A stretch of 53,265 nt of DNA from an uncultured Candidatus Poseidoniales archaeon (GTDB lineage: Archaea; Thermoplasmatota; Poseidoniia; Poseidoniales; Poseidoniaceae), in contig CACLCM010000011.1 of NCBI GenBank assembly GCA_902605365.1, positions 1-53,265 of the forward strand, written 5' to 3'. The number at the start of each line of letters is the position of its first letter. Within the stretch, counting starts at the first letter, position 1. This document shows positions 33,553 to 42,436 of this stretch, piece after piece. Position numbers and translations under genes: made by a program. Below the pieces are notes generated by a model. The model had not been told where the DNA came from and made no database searches. It was given only the letters and a program-made list of their open reading frames with translations.

Positions 33553-33627
33553 TGGTGCGAGAGCCGGGACTCGAACCCGGGTTCAAGCGTTGGCAACGCT
33601 CGGTGATAACCACTACACTACTCTCGC
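33553..33627 (-). tRNA. tRNA-Gly (GCC)
   Basis: A 75-base cloverleaf including an encoded CCA. Acceptor arms GCGAGAG/CTCTCGC pair fully, discriminator A, D-arm with GTAGTGTAGTGGTTATCAC, anticodon stem GAGCG/CGCTT around loop TTGCCAA (anticodon GCC at 33592-33594), and T-arm CCGGGTTCGAGTCCCGG. No intron. Confidence 0.95.
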
Positions 33628-33653
33628 AAGTGTAACCATCGGATTGGACGGGG

Positions 33654-33661
33654 GTATAAAC
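33654..33661 (-). promoter_or_regulatory. TATA box of tRNA-Gly
   Basis: On the minus strand GTTTATAC ends 27 bases before the tRNA 5' end, the usual archaeal spacing for TBP binding at a tRNA transcribed without a leader. Confidence 0.65.
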
Positions 33662-33688
33662 CGTTGTCGATGACACGAAATAAGACTC

Positions 33689-36631
33689 TCAAGCGTCTCC
33701 AAAGCCACCTAGGCCACCTTCTTCATCAGACCCACGCATGATGTAAACTGCAGCGCCAACAATCACGAGTATTCCGAGACCACCTAGTGCAACATAAGTG
33801 AGCGTACTGCTGGAGGGACCGTCAGAGGAAACCGGGGTATCTGGCTCCTCCAAAATGATTGGAATGGATTCTTCAGCGGTTTGAGAACCGTAGGAATCCA
33901 TTGCTTTCACAAGCAGTTCGTGAGTACCAAGTGCTATGTGTTTCTTGATTGTAATTTGCTTAGAATATGTGCCATCTCCGTTTGAAGACATAGAGTACCA
34001 TGTAGTTGATTGACCGGGAGGTGCTAGGTTTCCTAACTTGACTTTGACCCAATTAAGACCATCATGGTCAGCCACAGTTATTGTCAAATTATATTCAACA
34101 TCTTCATCTCCTAGCTCGACCTTACGCAACTCACCAACATCGATTTGTGGAGGCTCATTAAGAACTGTAATTGTGATGTCTTCATCGTTTTCCGACTGAA
34201 TATGGTGAAGACCAGAAGTGATTGTTCTATCAACTGTAATTGTGGATTCAAAGGCATCAACCATTCTAATTGCCAGATTATGCTCACCTGGACTCATACC
34301 ATCTGGAACGGTGACTTGCCCAGCCCAAATATCTCCAACTCTGTTCAACTGTGAAAGATCACCTCCATAATTCCGCATATCAACCGAAACCGAAGAGACT
34401 CCATGTCCATCGTAAACTTCAGCATTGATTATCATAATTTCACCACGAGAAATTATCGAAGGTACAATTTCAATCGATGTCAATCTTGGTGCTTGATTAA
34501 GGACGGTTATATTTGTCGAGTTTGTATCTGATGCCTCGAAAACATCAGTCACTGTTACATTGATAGGGAGTTCTCCAAACTCAAGGCCTGGAACAGTAAT
34601 TTCGGCAGTCCAAATATCGTCACCGATTATCCTATCCCCTGATAGTCCCTTGTCGTTAAGAGCAATGAATGTGCCACCAATTGCTGAGATGTCTGCAATA
34701 ACTGAATCTATGTTGAAGTCAATATCTGAGACCGTTACTTCTAGGTATCCAGGTGCTCCATTTTCTCCTGTAACAACTCCTTGTGCTAGAGTAATCAAAT
34801 CGATACTAGGGTCACTATTATCGTGAACTGAAATTATCGAAGGAGACAATACTCGGTTTACAGATTGATTCTCTGTTAGGTTTACTAATTGCCCGTCCTC
34901 TCCAAATTCAATTTGGAAAGCACGATTGATTTGGACATTCAAACCGGATAGAGGACCGTCGATGATTAGATTTCCAGAAGCAATTCCGCTTACATCGGTT
35001 GAATAAACTCCAGACCAAGCAACAGTATCTACCATGTGCCCATCCATGGCAACGGTCTGTTCTAGACCAGCTGTGACAGTCAGTGCCATTCCTTCTTGAT
35101 GGTCAAGAGTAAACACATCTCCAGTTGCAGCATCGGTTGGGGCAAATCCTGATTCTCGGCTGATAGTAACATCACCAAGCCCTTCCTCGACGGTTGGAGC
35201 CTCTAACTCATTTTGTAATGGTGAATTTGTGTGAATCTCATCACCACTACTTGGATCAGGCCCTGTTTGGCTCCAAACTGTCCTAATTGTACGATTATCC
35301 CAATGCGCCTCTCTAGCATCATATGACCACGATTCATTGTGATGTGCACCTGCGCCTAGGTCTGAATTAGGGAGTGCGGAAATTCCAGTAAGATTGAACC
35401 AGTCTTCTTGGTGAACAATAATGACATCATACATTACTCCAGTATCATTAGCCTGAGTTGTTGAGTCTTCAATGGTTCTTACTACACCAAAGTTACCTTG
35501 AGCATCTCCTGTAATCAATCCATCAACATGTAAGTTATCAACCGTTACAAGGCCATCTTCTTGTTCTTGATGGAAATCATAGATTGTCCCATTTATCTGG
35601 ACACTAGCATTTTCATCTTCTCCCGTGAAACCAAACGTACCATGACCGACCATCTTACTCATTTGGTCTACTCGCTCTCCATCTTCCCATCTTTCTAAGG
35701 ATTCAAAAGTGTCTAAGGAAATATCCATTCTACTATCATTAGTATCCAAAATCAAGTCTGCTGTAGCCTCGAACTGTGTATGTGAAAGTCTCCTAGTGCC
35801 GTTTGAATCCCATGTTTCAATTAGAAGTACTGCTAATTCTCCTGAGAGGTCCATCCTCTCATCATCATCCTCATCGGAAAGAATTGAGATTGATCCATTG
35901 GCTTCTAATCTAAATCTTTCATCAACAATACCATTCACCATAGAACGGTTTATCCATGCGTCACTGACTACTCCCTGGATATCAACTGCACCTTCTGTCT
36001 CATCATTGAGTCCGATGACTCCACTTCCTCTAGCATCGAATACCTGGCCTGTCATTATTCCATTGACTGTTGTTTCATTTTTCCAAACCGAATCTAAATC
36101 TAACATCATAGACAAACCATTTTCGGCAGTGTTGGAAAGAACAGTCAGAGTGCCGTTACCCATCTCCCAAGAATCAAGTGTGTCGCCAATTCTTTGTTGC
36201 CACCCTTGACCATTGAATACTAAGATGTATTTTTGTGAGCCGTTTTCATTTTCCCACTGCTGATCCATCTCCCAATTAGAATCGAGTGTCACTTCGTGGT
36301 CAGCTAATGGCTGACCCCATAAGCCCACAGTAACCGCTCGAGAAACCTCTCCTGCATTTACAGTGATTGTATCGCCGTGAGAAAGAGTAGTGTTGAGAAT
36401 AATCCGTAGATTATCTCCAGTTGTATCATAGATTACTCCAGTATCAAGTTCCAATCCTTCATGCACATGATTTACACTTATTTCTGAAAGATTAACCTCA
36501 CCAGAGATAATGTAAGCGTGTTCGCCAGTCCAATCGACATTTATGGTCACTGAGTTGGCTTCATCTGCATTCACAATTGGAATGAGTGATGTCAAAAAAA
36601 GAAGAATCAGTAGACCTGCCCTTGCCTTCAT
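33689..36631 (-). CDS. Large cell-surface protein with signal peptide, Ig-like repeats and C-terminal anchor
   Basis: A 980-residue secreted protein. A signal peptide (about 1-22, ending VNA) leads to a long beta-rich region (25-600) with many short related strands (GTIYD, GVVSD, GIVDE and GLITGD motifs). Residues ~610-940 hold three Ig-like repeats, each ending in a strand like NITVLNQAPRL or ITVLNEPPQI. A Ser/Pro linker and one C-terminal helix (about 946-965) precede a cytoplasmic tail ending GGLGGFGDA. This layout fits a surface-layer-associated or adhesin protein. Numerous N-x-S/T sites suggest glycosylation. It is not a recognised enzyme. Confidence 0.75.
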   Translation of the reverse strand: MKARAGLLILLFLTSLIPIVNADEANSVTINVDWTGEHAYIISGEVNLSEISVNHVHEGLELDTGVIYDTTGDNLRIILNTTLSHGDTITVNAGEVSRAVTVGLWGQPLADHEVTLDSNWEMDQQWENENGSQKYILVFNGQGWQQRIGDTLDSWEMGNGTLTVLSNTAENGLSMMLDLDSVWKNETTVNGIMTGQVFDARGSGVIGLNDETEGAVDIQGVVSDAWINRSMVNGIVDERFRLEANGSISILSDEDDDERMDLSGELAVLLIETWDSNGTRRLSHTQFEATADLILDTNDSRMDISLDTFESLERWEDGERVDQMSKMVGHGTFGFTGEDENASVQINGTIYDFHQEQEDGLVTVDNLHVDGLITGDAQGNFGVVRTIEDSTTQANDTGVMYDVIIVHQEDWFNLTGISALPNSDLGAGAHHNESWSYDAREAHWDNRTIRTVWSQTGPDPSSGDEIHTNSPLQNELEAPTVEEGLGDVTISRESGFAPTDAATGDVFTLDHQEGMALTVTAGLEQTVAMDGHMVDTVAWSGVYSTDVSGIASGNLIIDGPLSGLNVQINRAFQIEFGEDGQLVNLTENQSVNRVLSPSIISVHDNSDPSIDLITLAQGVVTGENGAPGYLEVTVSDIDFNIDSVIADISAIGGTFIALNDKGLSGDRIIGDDIWTAEITVPGLEFGELPINVTVTDVFEASDTNSTNITVLNQAPRLTSIEIVPSIISRGEIMIINAEVYDGHGVSSVSVDMRNYGGDLSQLNRVGDIWAGQVTVPDGMSPGEHNLAIRMVDAFESTITVDRTITSGLHHIQSENDEDITITVLNEPPQIDVGELRKVELGDEDVEYNLTITVADHDGLNWVKVKLGNLAPPGQSTTWYSMSSNGDGTYSKQITIKKHIALGTHELLVKAMDSYGSQTAEESIPIILEEPDTPVSSDGPSSSTLTYVALGGLGILVIVGAAVYIMRGSDEEGGLGGFGDA

Positions 36632-36677
36632 AGTATACTGGTGGGCCTGCTAGTCTTCAAGACTTGTGGGGCCGTGT

Positions 36678-37100
36678 TCAGCCCCAATGGTCCGATGTGA
36701 ATGCGTTCGGGTTACGAGGCTTGTCGCCTTCTCGCATCCAGATACTACCTGCATCTCCGTATACGTCACCGAATGGGTCGACTTCTACAACTTCCACTTC
36801 GCGATTCATGTATGCTTCGACACGCTCGCGCAGTTCTGGCTTGAAGCGCCAGTAGTGAATCCTCCATTCTCGGCCGTCCCAAAGAGTAGTTTCTTCGGAT
36901 TCGGTTGTTAGGAGGTCGTAATCTTGGAACATGTAAAACAGGTTGCGGTCTGTTGGTTCTAGGGCATTATCGATGATTCTATCATAAAATCCAAAGAATC
37001 CCAATGCGTGCTCAGCCATACCGCAAGCTACTTCAGGATCCATTTCCATATCGATGTGTTGACGAATTGCTTCTGTTAGTTCTGCCATTGTCATTCCCAT
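36678..37100 (-). CDS. DUF6015-like archaeal protein
   Basis: A 140-residue acidic protein. The pattern AEHALGFFGFYDRIIDNALEPTDRNLFY, followed by LLTTESEETTLWDGREWRIHYWRF, matches my memory of the archaeal DUF6015 family: a helical N-terminus and a winged-helix-like strand pair. Function unknown; a small DNA- or protein-binding regulator is possible. ATG 37100 has GGTGAT upstream; ATG 37094 and 37088 are alternatives. It follows a 46-base gap from the surface-protein gene and diverges from agmatinase. Confidence 0.55.
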   Translation of the reverse strand: MGMTMAELTEAIRQHIDMEMDPEVACGMAEHALGFFGFYDRIIDNALEPTDRNLFYMFQDYDLLTTESEETTLWDGREWRIHYWRFKPELRERVEAYMNREVEVVEVDPFGDVYGDAGSIWMREGDKPRNPNAFTSDHWG

Positions 37101-37191
37101 GAAATCACCGCCGCGCCGGAATATATGTCGGGTGACATTTCCCCCTCTGCGCAGTAATATGTATAGGTCGAAGTCCCTAATTAACCCAGCG

Positions 37192-37230
37192 ATGATTTTG
37201 GCCCAATCGAGGACTTCAAAGGGGAAATAG
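37192..37230 (+). other. Possible 12-codon leader ORF upstream of agmatinase
   Basis: ATG at 37192 opens a frame of 12 sense codons ending in TAG at 37228-37230, 14 bases before the agmatinase ATG. It reads MILAQSRTSKGK. Upstream short ORFs regulate some polyamine genes in eukaryotes; no proof that this one is translated. Confidence 0.2.
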
Positions 37231-37244
37231 TCGCCGCAAGTGTC

Positions 37245-38135
37245 ATGGATGACGGGTTTGTTGAGGGTAATTTCCTCGGTTTAGCCGATTCTGACGGCAA
37301 TTCTGACGTCAATATTGCGTCCATTCCATACGAGTTAACTACCTCATATGGCCAAGGAACCGCGGAAGGGCCTGCTGCTTGTATTATCGCTTCAGGACAA
37401 GTTGAATTATTTGACGACTTACTAGGAGAGGAATTGCCAGCAGGAGCAGTAATACGTACTGTAGAGCCATGGAATGGAGAAGGTAATTCACTACAAGAAC
37501 AACTTGATGGTATAGGCAAATATGCTGAGAAACAGTATTCCAGCGGAGCGTTTCCAATATTTTTAGGAGGGGAGCACGGGATGCTGCCAGGAATCTTACG
37601 GGGATGTCCACAGAAGGTAACTCTGATTCAAATCGATGCACATGCGGATTTGAGAGATGAGTTAGATGGCGAGCCATATTCTCATGCTTGTGCGATTGCG
37701 CGTTCTCTTGATGAAGGCGCAATAGGAGTTCACCAAGTTGGCATCAGGGCATATTGTAGTCAAGAGAGAGACTATATTGAAAATGATGAGAGAGTAAATA
37801 CTTGGTTTGCTAAAGACGTGATGAGCCCAATTACGGGTCATAAGAAATGGGATGAATGGATTGAAGCAATTTCAAAAATCGAAGGGCCAGTTCATTTGAC
37901 GGTTGATATCGATGGACTTGATGGTTCATTGGTTCCGGCTACAGGCACTCCAGTCCCTGGTGGACTTTCTTTCTGGCACGTGGTGCAAACGATTGAGACT
38001 GCATTTGCAAATTGTGAGATAATTAGTGCCGATGTAAACGAGATTGTTCCGCAAAAGGATACCCCGCTCACTCAATTTACTGCTGCCATGATAGCAACTA
38101 AAATCACTGCAGCGTTTATCGCAAATAGGAGTTGA
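37245..38135 (+). CDS. speB: Agmatinase / ureohydrolase family
   Basis: A 296-residue arginase-superfamily enzyme. FLGGEHGMLPGILRG, QIDAHADLRDELDGEPYSHACAI and LTVDIDGLDGSLVPATGTPVPGGLSFW contain the His and Asp ligands of the two-metal centre. Agmatinase is favoured over arginase by family look and by the neighbouring SpeD-DHS gene. In some archaea agmatinase acts on agmatine or on aminopropyl/deoxyhypusine precursors rather than simply making putrescine. ATG 37245 is the first start codon in this frame after the stop at 37182. Four bases separate it from the next gene. Confidence 0.9.
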   Translation: MDDGFVEGNFLGLADSDGNSDVNIASIPYELTTSYGQGTAEGPAACIIASGQVELFDDLLGEELPAGAVIRTVEPWNGEGNSLQEQLDGIGKYAEKQYSSGAFPIFLGGEHGMLPGILRGCPQKVTLIQIDAHADLRDELDGEPYSHACAIARSLDEGAIGVHQVGIRAYCSQERDYIENDERVNTWFAKDVMSPITGHKKWDEWIEAISKIEGPVHLTVDIDGLDGSLVPATGTPVPGGLSFWHVVQTIETAFANCEIISADVNEIVPQKDTPLTQFTAAMIATKITAAFIANRS

Positions 38136-38139
38136 TTAA

Positions 38140-39438
38140 ATGGCACACGGCGCTCATATCATGCTCGACTGTAAGGGCGCTATTGGCGTCGATGGCTCTT
38201 GGATGCTAGCGCTGATGGAAAAAGCAGTTGATGCTTCTGGCGCACGCAGAGTGCATTCTCACAATGAGGATTTTGATGGTAGCGTATCTCCACTTGGTTT
38301 CGCAGCGGTAGTTTTGCTGGATGAAAGCCATGTTAGTGCCCATTGCTATTCTGAAAGTGGTTGGCTTGCTATTGATGCATTTACATGCGGAGGAACCGAC
38401 CCAGCGAGAATTATCGAGATTATCGAAAAGGAGTTACAAACAAACTATCCGGAGATGATTATCAACCGTAGAAAAAGAGTTGAAAGATTCCTTGACGGCC
38501 CATTAAATGGTGGCGTCAGAGGTTTTGTTGACAGGCATTTCAATCACTTCAATGCGGGAGCACTTCGTGATTGTGCGGTTTCATTAGACCAATTTCTAAA
38601 CGGAGGTGGCCGGCTCATGGTCACCCTCGCAGGAGCGATGAGCACAGCTGAAATTGGACGTTCGCTTGCACCGATGATTCGGTCTGGCAAGATTCATGCA
38701 ATCACATGTACCGGGGCGAATCTAGAGGAAGATGTTTTCAATTTAGTTGCCAATTCTCATTATGAAAGAATCCCGAATTGGCGTAATTTGACCGAAGAGC
38801 AAGATGCTGAATTACATGCAACTGGCTTCAATCGCGTAACGGACACTTGTATTCCGGAAGAAGAGGCTATCAGACATATTGAAGATAAAATTCTCAAACA
38901 ATGGCAGAGTGGACCTGCGTTTCCTCACGAACACCTGATGGCGATTTTAGATCAACTCGAAGCAGACATACCTAGAACTGATTCTTGGCTAATCGCTGCA
39001 AGAGATGCTGGTATTCCAGTCTATGTCCCTGGCTGGGAAGACTCTACTCTTGGCAATATCTTCGCTGCACATTGCATCAAAGGTGATGTTGAACAGAGCG
39101 CTGTCAAAAGCGGAATTGACTACATGATGCACTTGGCTGATTGGTACATGAATGCTGAACACCCAATCGGTTTCTTACAGATTGGTGGAGGAATTGCGGG
39201 TGATTTCCCAATTTGTGTCGTCCCTATGCTAAGACAAGACATGCAAGAGAAAGCACCACTGTGGGGTTGGTTTGCTCAGATTTCAGAGTCGACTGCATCA
39301 TACGGGGGATATTCAGGAGCCCCTCCAAGTGAGAAAATAACTTGGGGTAAATTAGCACCAGGAACCCCTATGCACATGATTGAATCAGATGCTACAATTG
39401 TAGCACCAATCCTCTTCTCATATATTCTAAACCGATGA
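38140..39438 (+). CDS. S-adenosylmethionine decarboxylase-deoxyhypusine synthase-like fusion
   Basis: A 432-residue fusion. Residues ~1-115 are a prokaryotic SpeD: HIMLDCKGA, then LDESHVSAHCYSESGWLAIDAFTCG, with the self-cleaving Glu62-Ser63 that yields the pyruvoyl group and Cys83. Residues ~119-432 are deoxyhypusine-synthase-like: GRLMVTLAGAMSTAEIG (NAD binding), then FLQIGGGIAGDFPICV and YGGYSGAPPSEKITWGKL. In classical DHS the lysine following GGG-x-P forms the imine; here the motif is GGGIAGDF without that lysine, the form seen in DHS-like proteins of some bacteria. One protein could decarboxylate SAM and transfer a butylamine or aminopropyl group. Four bases after agmatinase. Confidence 0.85.
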   Translation: MAHGAHIMLDCKGAIGVDGSWMLALMEKAVDASGARRVHSHNEDFDGSVSPLGFAAVVLLDESHVSAHCYSESGWLAIDAFTCGGTDPARIIEIIEKELQTNYPEMIINRRKRVERFLDGPLNGGVRGFVDRHFNHFNAGALRDCAVSLDQFLNGGGRLMVTLAGAMSTAEIGRSLAPMIRSGKIHAITCTGANLEEDVFNLVANSHYERIPNWRNLTEEQDAELHATGFNRVTDTCIPEEEAIRHIEDKILKQWQSGPAFPHEHLMAILDQLEADIPRTDSWLIAARDAGIPVYVPGWEDSTLGNIFAAHCIKGDVEQSAVKSGIDYMMHLADWYMNAEHPIGFLQIGGGIAGDFPICVVPMLRQDMQEKAPLWGWFAQISESTASYGGYSGAPPSEKITWGKLAPGTPMHMIESDATIVAPILFSYILNR

Positions 39439-39500
39439 TTGTCATCGGAGCCTGTGTAAACAATAGTCAGGTTGATGACTGAGTGTCTCTTGGAATAGAT

Positions 39501-40883
39501 ATGCGCAGTGCTTTCTTCATGCTTGGTGTCTTGCTTTGTGCAAGTTTTTCAGGCTTAGTTAGTGCAGAACAAGAATGGCCAGGAGAGCCAATAGACAATC
39601 ATGTGCACCTCACATGGGCCACCCTCACTCTTGAAGTCAATGAATGGGCTGATGACAATCCAGATATTGTCGATTTAACAAGTACTGGCCAATCGGAACT
39701 TGGAAAGACACTGTGGGTGGTTAGACTGTCTGACTGGTCGATGGAAACAAAGGCCAATGGCAGTGCAAAGGAAATCATCTACATCGATGGAGGGCATCAC
39801 GGTAACGAATATCTGGGAACCGCTTTAGCGTGGTTATCAGCAAAATGGTACATCAATGGTTGGAATGATGGTAATGAAGAAGCAATCCAAGTCTTACAAA
39901 ATTCCGAGATTCATATTCTGATTATGTTAAACCCAGATGGTAACGATATCGATACACGCTGGAATATTAATCAAGTCGATTTGAATCGAAACTATGACCA
40001 TTATTGGAATACCTGCCCTACAACACAGCCGGGAAGTAGTGCTTTCAGTGAATCTGAAACCGCTGCCAATTCGAATTACATGAACACAGAAGTCCCTGAT
40101 GCTGATCTCTATGTAACAATGCATACCGGCGTTTGGATAATGCTCTATCCGTGGGGCAAGTGGCCTGAGCAACCTTCGGATTGGGAGTTATTCCACTACA
40201 TCAGAGATGATGTGCATGAAAGTATCTCAGACATCCCAATCCAAAATGCAAACCAAGGTTTGTATCCAAATTGTGGAACTAGCCGAGACTACGGTTATGG
40301 CGTAATGGGATACCCTACATTCACATTTGAAACCGATGATGAACAATTTGTACCGGGTACATTCGAATCATTGCATGACAGATTGGGTGAGGAGATGGAC
40401 GTTATGAGGTACCTAATCGACAATGTTTGGTATTGGCGAGCACGTCTAGTGCTTGATGAACTATTAGTAGATGATGAAGACGTCACTTACACAATCAGTA
40501 ATCTTGGCCATGCAAGTACTAGAAACGCAACACTTCAGTACATAGATGGTACCAATATACTATGGGAGTCAAACAATTTCACAGCTAATGCAACCGACTC
40601 TTTCACTGCAACCTCCAGTGGATTCCCTTCTGTTGAGGGAGGAGAATGGAGGCTCTCATACCAGAAACGTGTAGTAGATTCCGCACAATGGGTTAACGAA
40701 ACTGTGGAACTCTCAACCCTAGAAGTATATTCTTTCTCTAATTCAGATATTACTCTGCTTTGGATATTACAATTCGGAGCTTTACCACTATTCGTTATTT
40801 GCTTCGCATTCTGGTGGAGTAGAGAAGAAAAACCGTTCCAACTGGGCGATGCTGAGCCATTAGATGCTGAACTAGTTGATTGA
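39501..40883 (+). CDS. Secreted zinc carboxypeptidase (M14 family), membrane anchored
   Basis: A 460-residue protein starting with a signal peptide (MRSAFFMLGVLL to VSAEQ). The peptidase core has GGHHGNEYLGTALAW (zinc ligands His and Glu), MLNPDGNDIDTRWNINQVDLNRNYD, LYVTMHTGVW with the third ligand His, and FTFETDDE with the catalytic Glu. A C-terminal beta domain (about 320-410) is followed by one membrane helix (414-435) and a cytoplasmic tail. ATG 39501 is preferred to GTG 39483 because it begins directly at the signal peptide. It would trim C-terminal residues from extracellular peptides, fitting a protein-degrading marine heterotroph. Confidence 0.88.
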   Translation: MRSAFFMLGVLLCASFSGLVSAEQEWPGEPIDNHVHLTWATLTLEVNEWADDNPDIVDLTSTGQSELGKTLWVVRLSDWSMETKANGSAKEIIYIDGGHHGNEYLGTALAWLSAKWYINGWNDGNEEAIQVLQNSEIHILIMLNPDGNDIDTRWNINQVDLNRNYDHYWNTCPTTQPGSSAFSESETAANSNYMNTEVPDADLYVTMHTGVWIMLYPWGKWPEQPSDWELFHYIRDDVHESISDIPIQNANQGLYPNCGTSRDYGYGVMGYPTFTFETDDEQFVPGTFESLHDRLGEEMDVMRYLIDNVWYWRARLVLDELLVDDEDVTYTISNLGHASTRNATLQYIDGTNILWESNNFTANATDSFTATSSGFPSVEGGEWRLSYQKRVVDSAQWVNETVELSTLEVYSFSNSDITLLWILQFGALPLFVICFAFWWSREEKPFQLGDAEPLDAELVD

Positions 40884-40939
40884 GACTTAGTGGGCGCATC
40901 TTCAAGAGCCAAGTGCCGCTGCCCCAATCAGGTGAGCCA

Positions 40940-42436
40940 ATGCAGGTAATAGTAAACACCAACGAAAATATCAACGGAACCTTAATCCTTCCATTATGGC
41001 AAGATAGTAAAAATATGGCAGATGGTAGCGGAGCAGGCGTCCATCGAAGTCTAAAAAATCAGATTGAAAATATCCTAGCGAATGGAGATTTCAAAGCCAA
41101 GGCAGGTACTGCTATGACTTTAGCGGGTACCGAAGGAGGAAAGGCCCTTTTGGTTGGACTCGGTAAGCAAGAAGATGCTACTCTACAAAGCATGAGAGAG
41201 TCTGGTGCTAAAGTTACTGCAAGTCGTGGAAAAATACACGGACGAACTCTAACTGTCAAATTCCACGGTGTCGATGGATCTCACATGGGAGCATTCATTG
41301 AAGGTATGATTATTCGTGATTATTCCTATGACAAATACAAGTCAAAAGATGAAGATGATGATTCTGATGACGGCGAGATTACTGTTCACGTTACTTGTGA
41401 AGCTGACAAAACTGACGATTTGCAAAAGTCCGCAAATCTGTCAAGTGCAGTTGCAACTGGAGTTTACCTTGCAAGAGACCTTGGAAACGCCCCACCTAAC
41501 GACCTTTATCCTATGGAGTTCGCACGACAGGCCATTGAATTTGGTAAAGAATACGAAAATGTAGAAGTCAAGGTAATCAATTATGAAGAAGCCAAGACTT
41601 TGGGAATGGGTGGACTTGTTGGAGTAGGTATGGGTTCATACCGAAAACCATGCATGGTAATTATGGAACTTAATGGAGACAAACCTGGACCAAGCCCTAT
41701 TATCGTAGGCAAGGGAATTACTTTCGACACTGGTGGAATCTCACTAAAACCGCCGCCCTCAATGGATGAAATGAAGTACGATATGCATGGTTCTGCTACT
41801 ACATTCGGTGTAATGAAAGCGCTTGCCGCTAGCGGTCACAAAGAGCGTGTAATTGGCTTGACTTGTATGGCGGAAAATATGCCGTCCTCTAACGCTCAAC
41901 GCCCTGGGGACGTCATTACCACATATTCTGGAAAGACTGTTGAAGTACTGAATACTGATGCTGAGGGAAGACTAGTTCTTTCAGACGGTCTATGGTATGC
42001 AGGCACTCATCTAAATCCATCTTACATGATTGATTTGGCAACACTTACTGGTGCTTGTGTAGTTGCACTTGGACACGAAGCAACTGGTCTTTGGTCCAAT
42101 GATGATGAACTCCTAAACAAGATCAAGGTTGCAGGAGAGCACTGTGGAGAAATCGCTTGGCCTATGCCATTGTTCAAAGCATTCGAGAAAGAGATGACCG
42201 ATTCGAAGATTGCTGATGTTCGCAATCTAGGCGCTGGCCGATATGGTGGCTCAAATACAGCTGCTGCATTCCTAAAGCAATTCGTTCCTAACATGGAAGG
42301 GACAGAGAAGCAAATTCCATGGGCACACATGGACATAGCAGGTACTGCATGGGGCGCTAAGTCAAACAAAATGGTAAAGACTGGCGCTACCGGAATCCAC
42401 GTCAGAACTCTACACCATCTAATCACTGGTTTGTGA
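40940..42436 (+). CDS. pepA: Leucyl aminopeptidase (M17 family)
   Basis: A 498-residue M17 peptidase. VGKGITFDTGGISLKPPPSMDEMKYDMHG, and NTDAEGRLVLSDGLWYA (the NTDAEGR signature) give the two-metal site and catalytic Lys/Arg. The N-terminal domain carries an acidic loop (KDEDDDSDDGE). It removes N-terminal residues from intracellular peptides; its partner upstream acts outside the cell. ATG 40940 follows a GGTGAG ribosome-binding site; an extended frame from 40880 overlaps the carboxypeptidase gene. The TGA abuts the convergent aminotransferase stop. Confidence 0.95.
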   Translation: MQVIVNTNENINGTLILPLWQDSKNMADGSGAGVHRSLKNQIENILANGDFKAKAGTAMTLAGTEGGKALLVGLGKQEDATLQSMRESGAKVTASRGKIHGRTLTVKFHGVDGSHMGAFIEGMIIRDYSYDKYKSKDEDDDSDDGEITVHVTCEADKTDDLQKSANLSSAVATGVYLARDLGNAPPNDLYPMEFARQAIEFGKEYENVEVKVINYEEAKTLGMGGLVGVGMGSYRKPCMVIMELNGDKPGPSPIIVGKGITFDTGGISLKPPPSMDEMKYDMHGSATTFGVMKALAASGHKERVIGLTCMAENMPSSNAQRPGDVITTYSGKTVEVLNTDAEGRLVLSDGLWYAGTHLNPSYMIDLATLTGACVVALGHEATGLWSNDDELLNKIKVAGEHCGEIAWPMPLFKAFEKEMTDSKIADVRNLGAGRYGGSNTAAAFLKQFVPNMEGTEKQIPWAHMDIAGTAWGAKSNKMVKTGATGIHVRTLHHLITGL

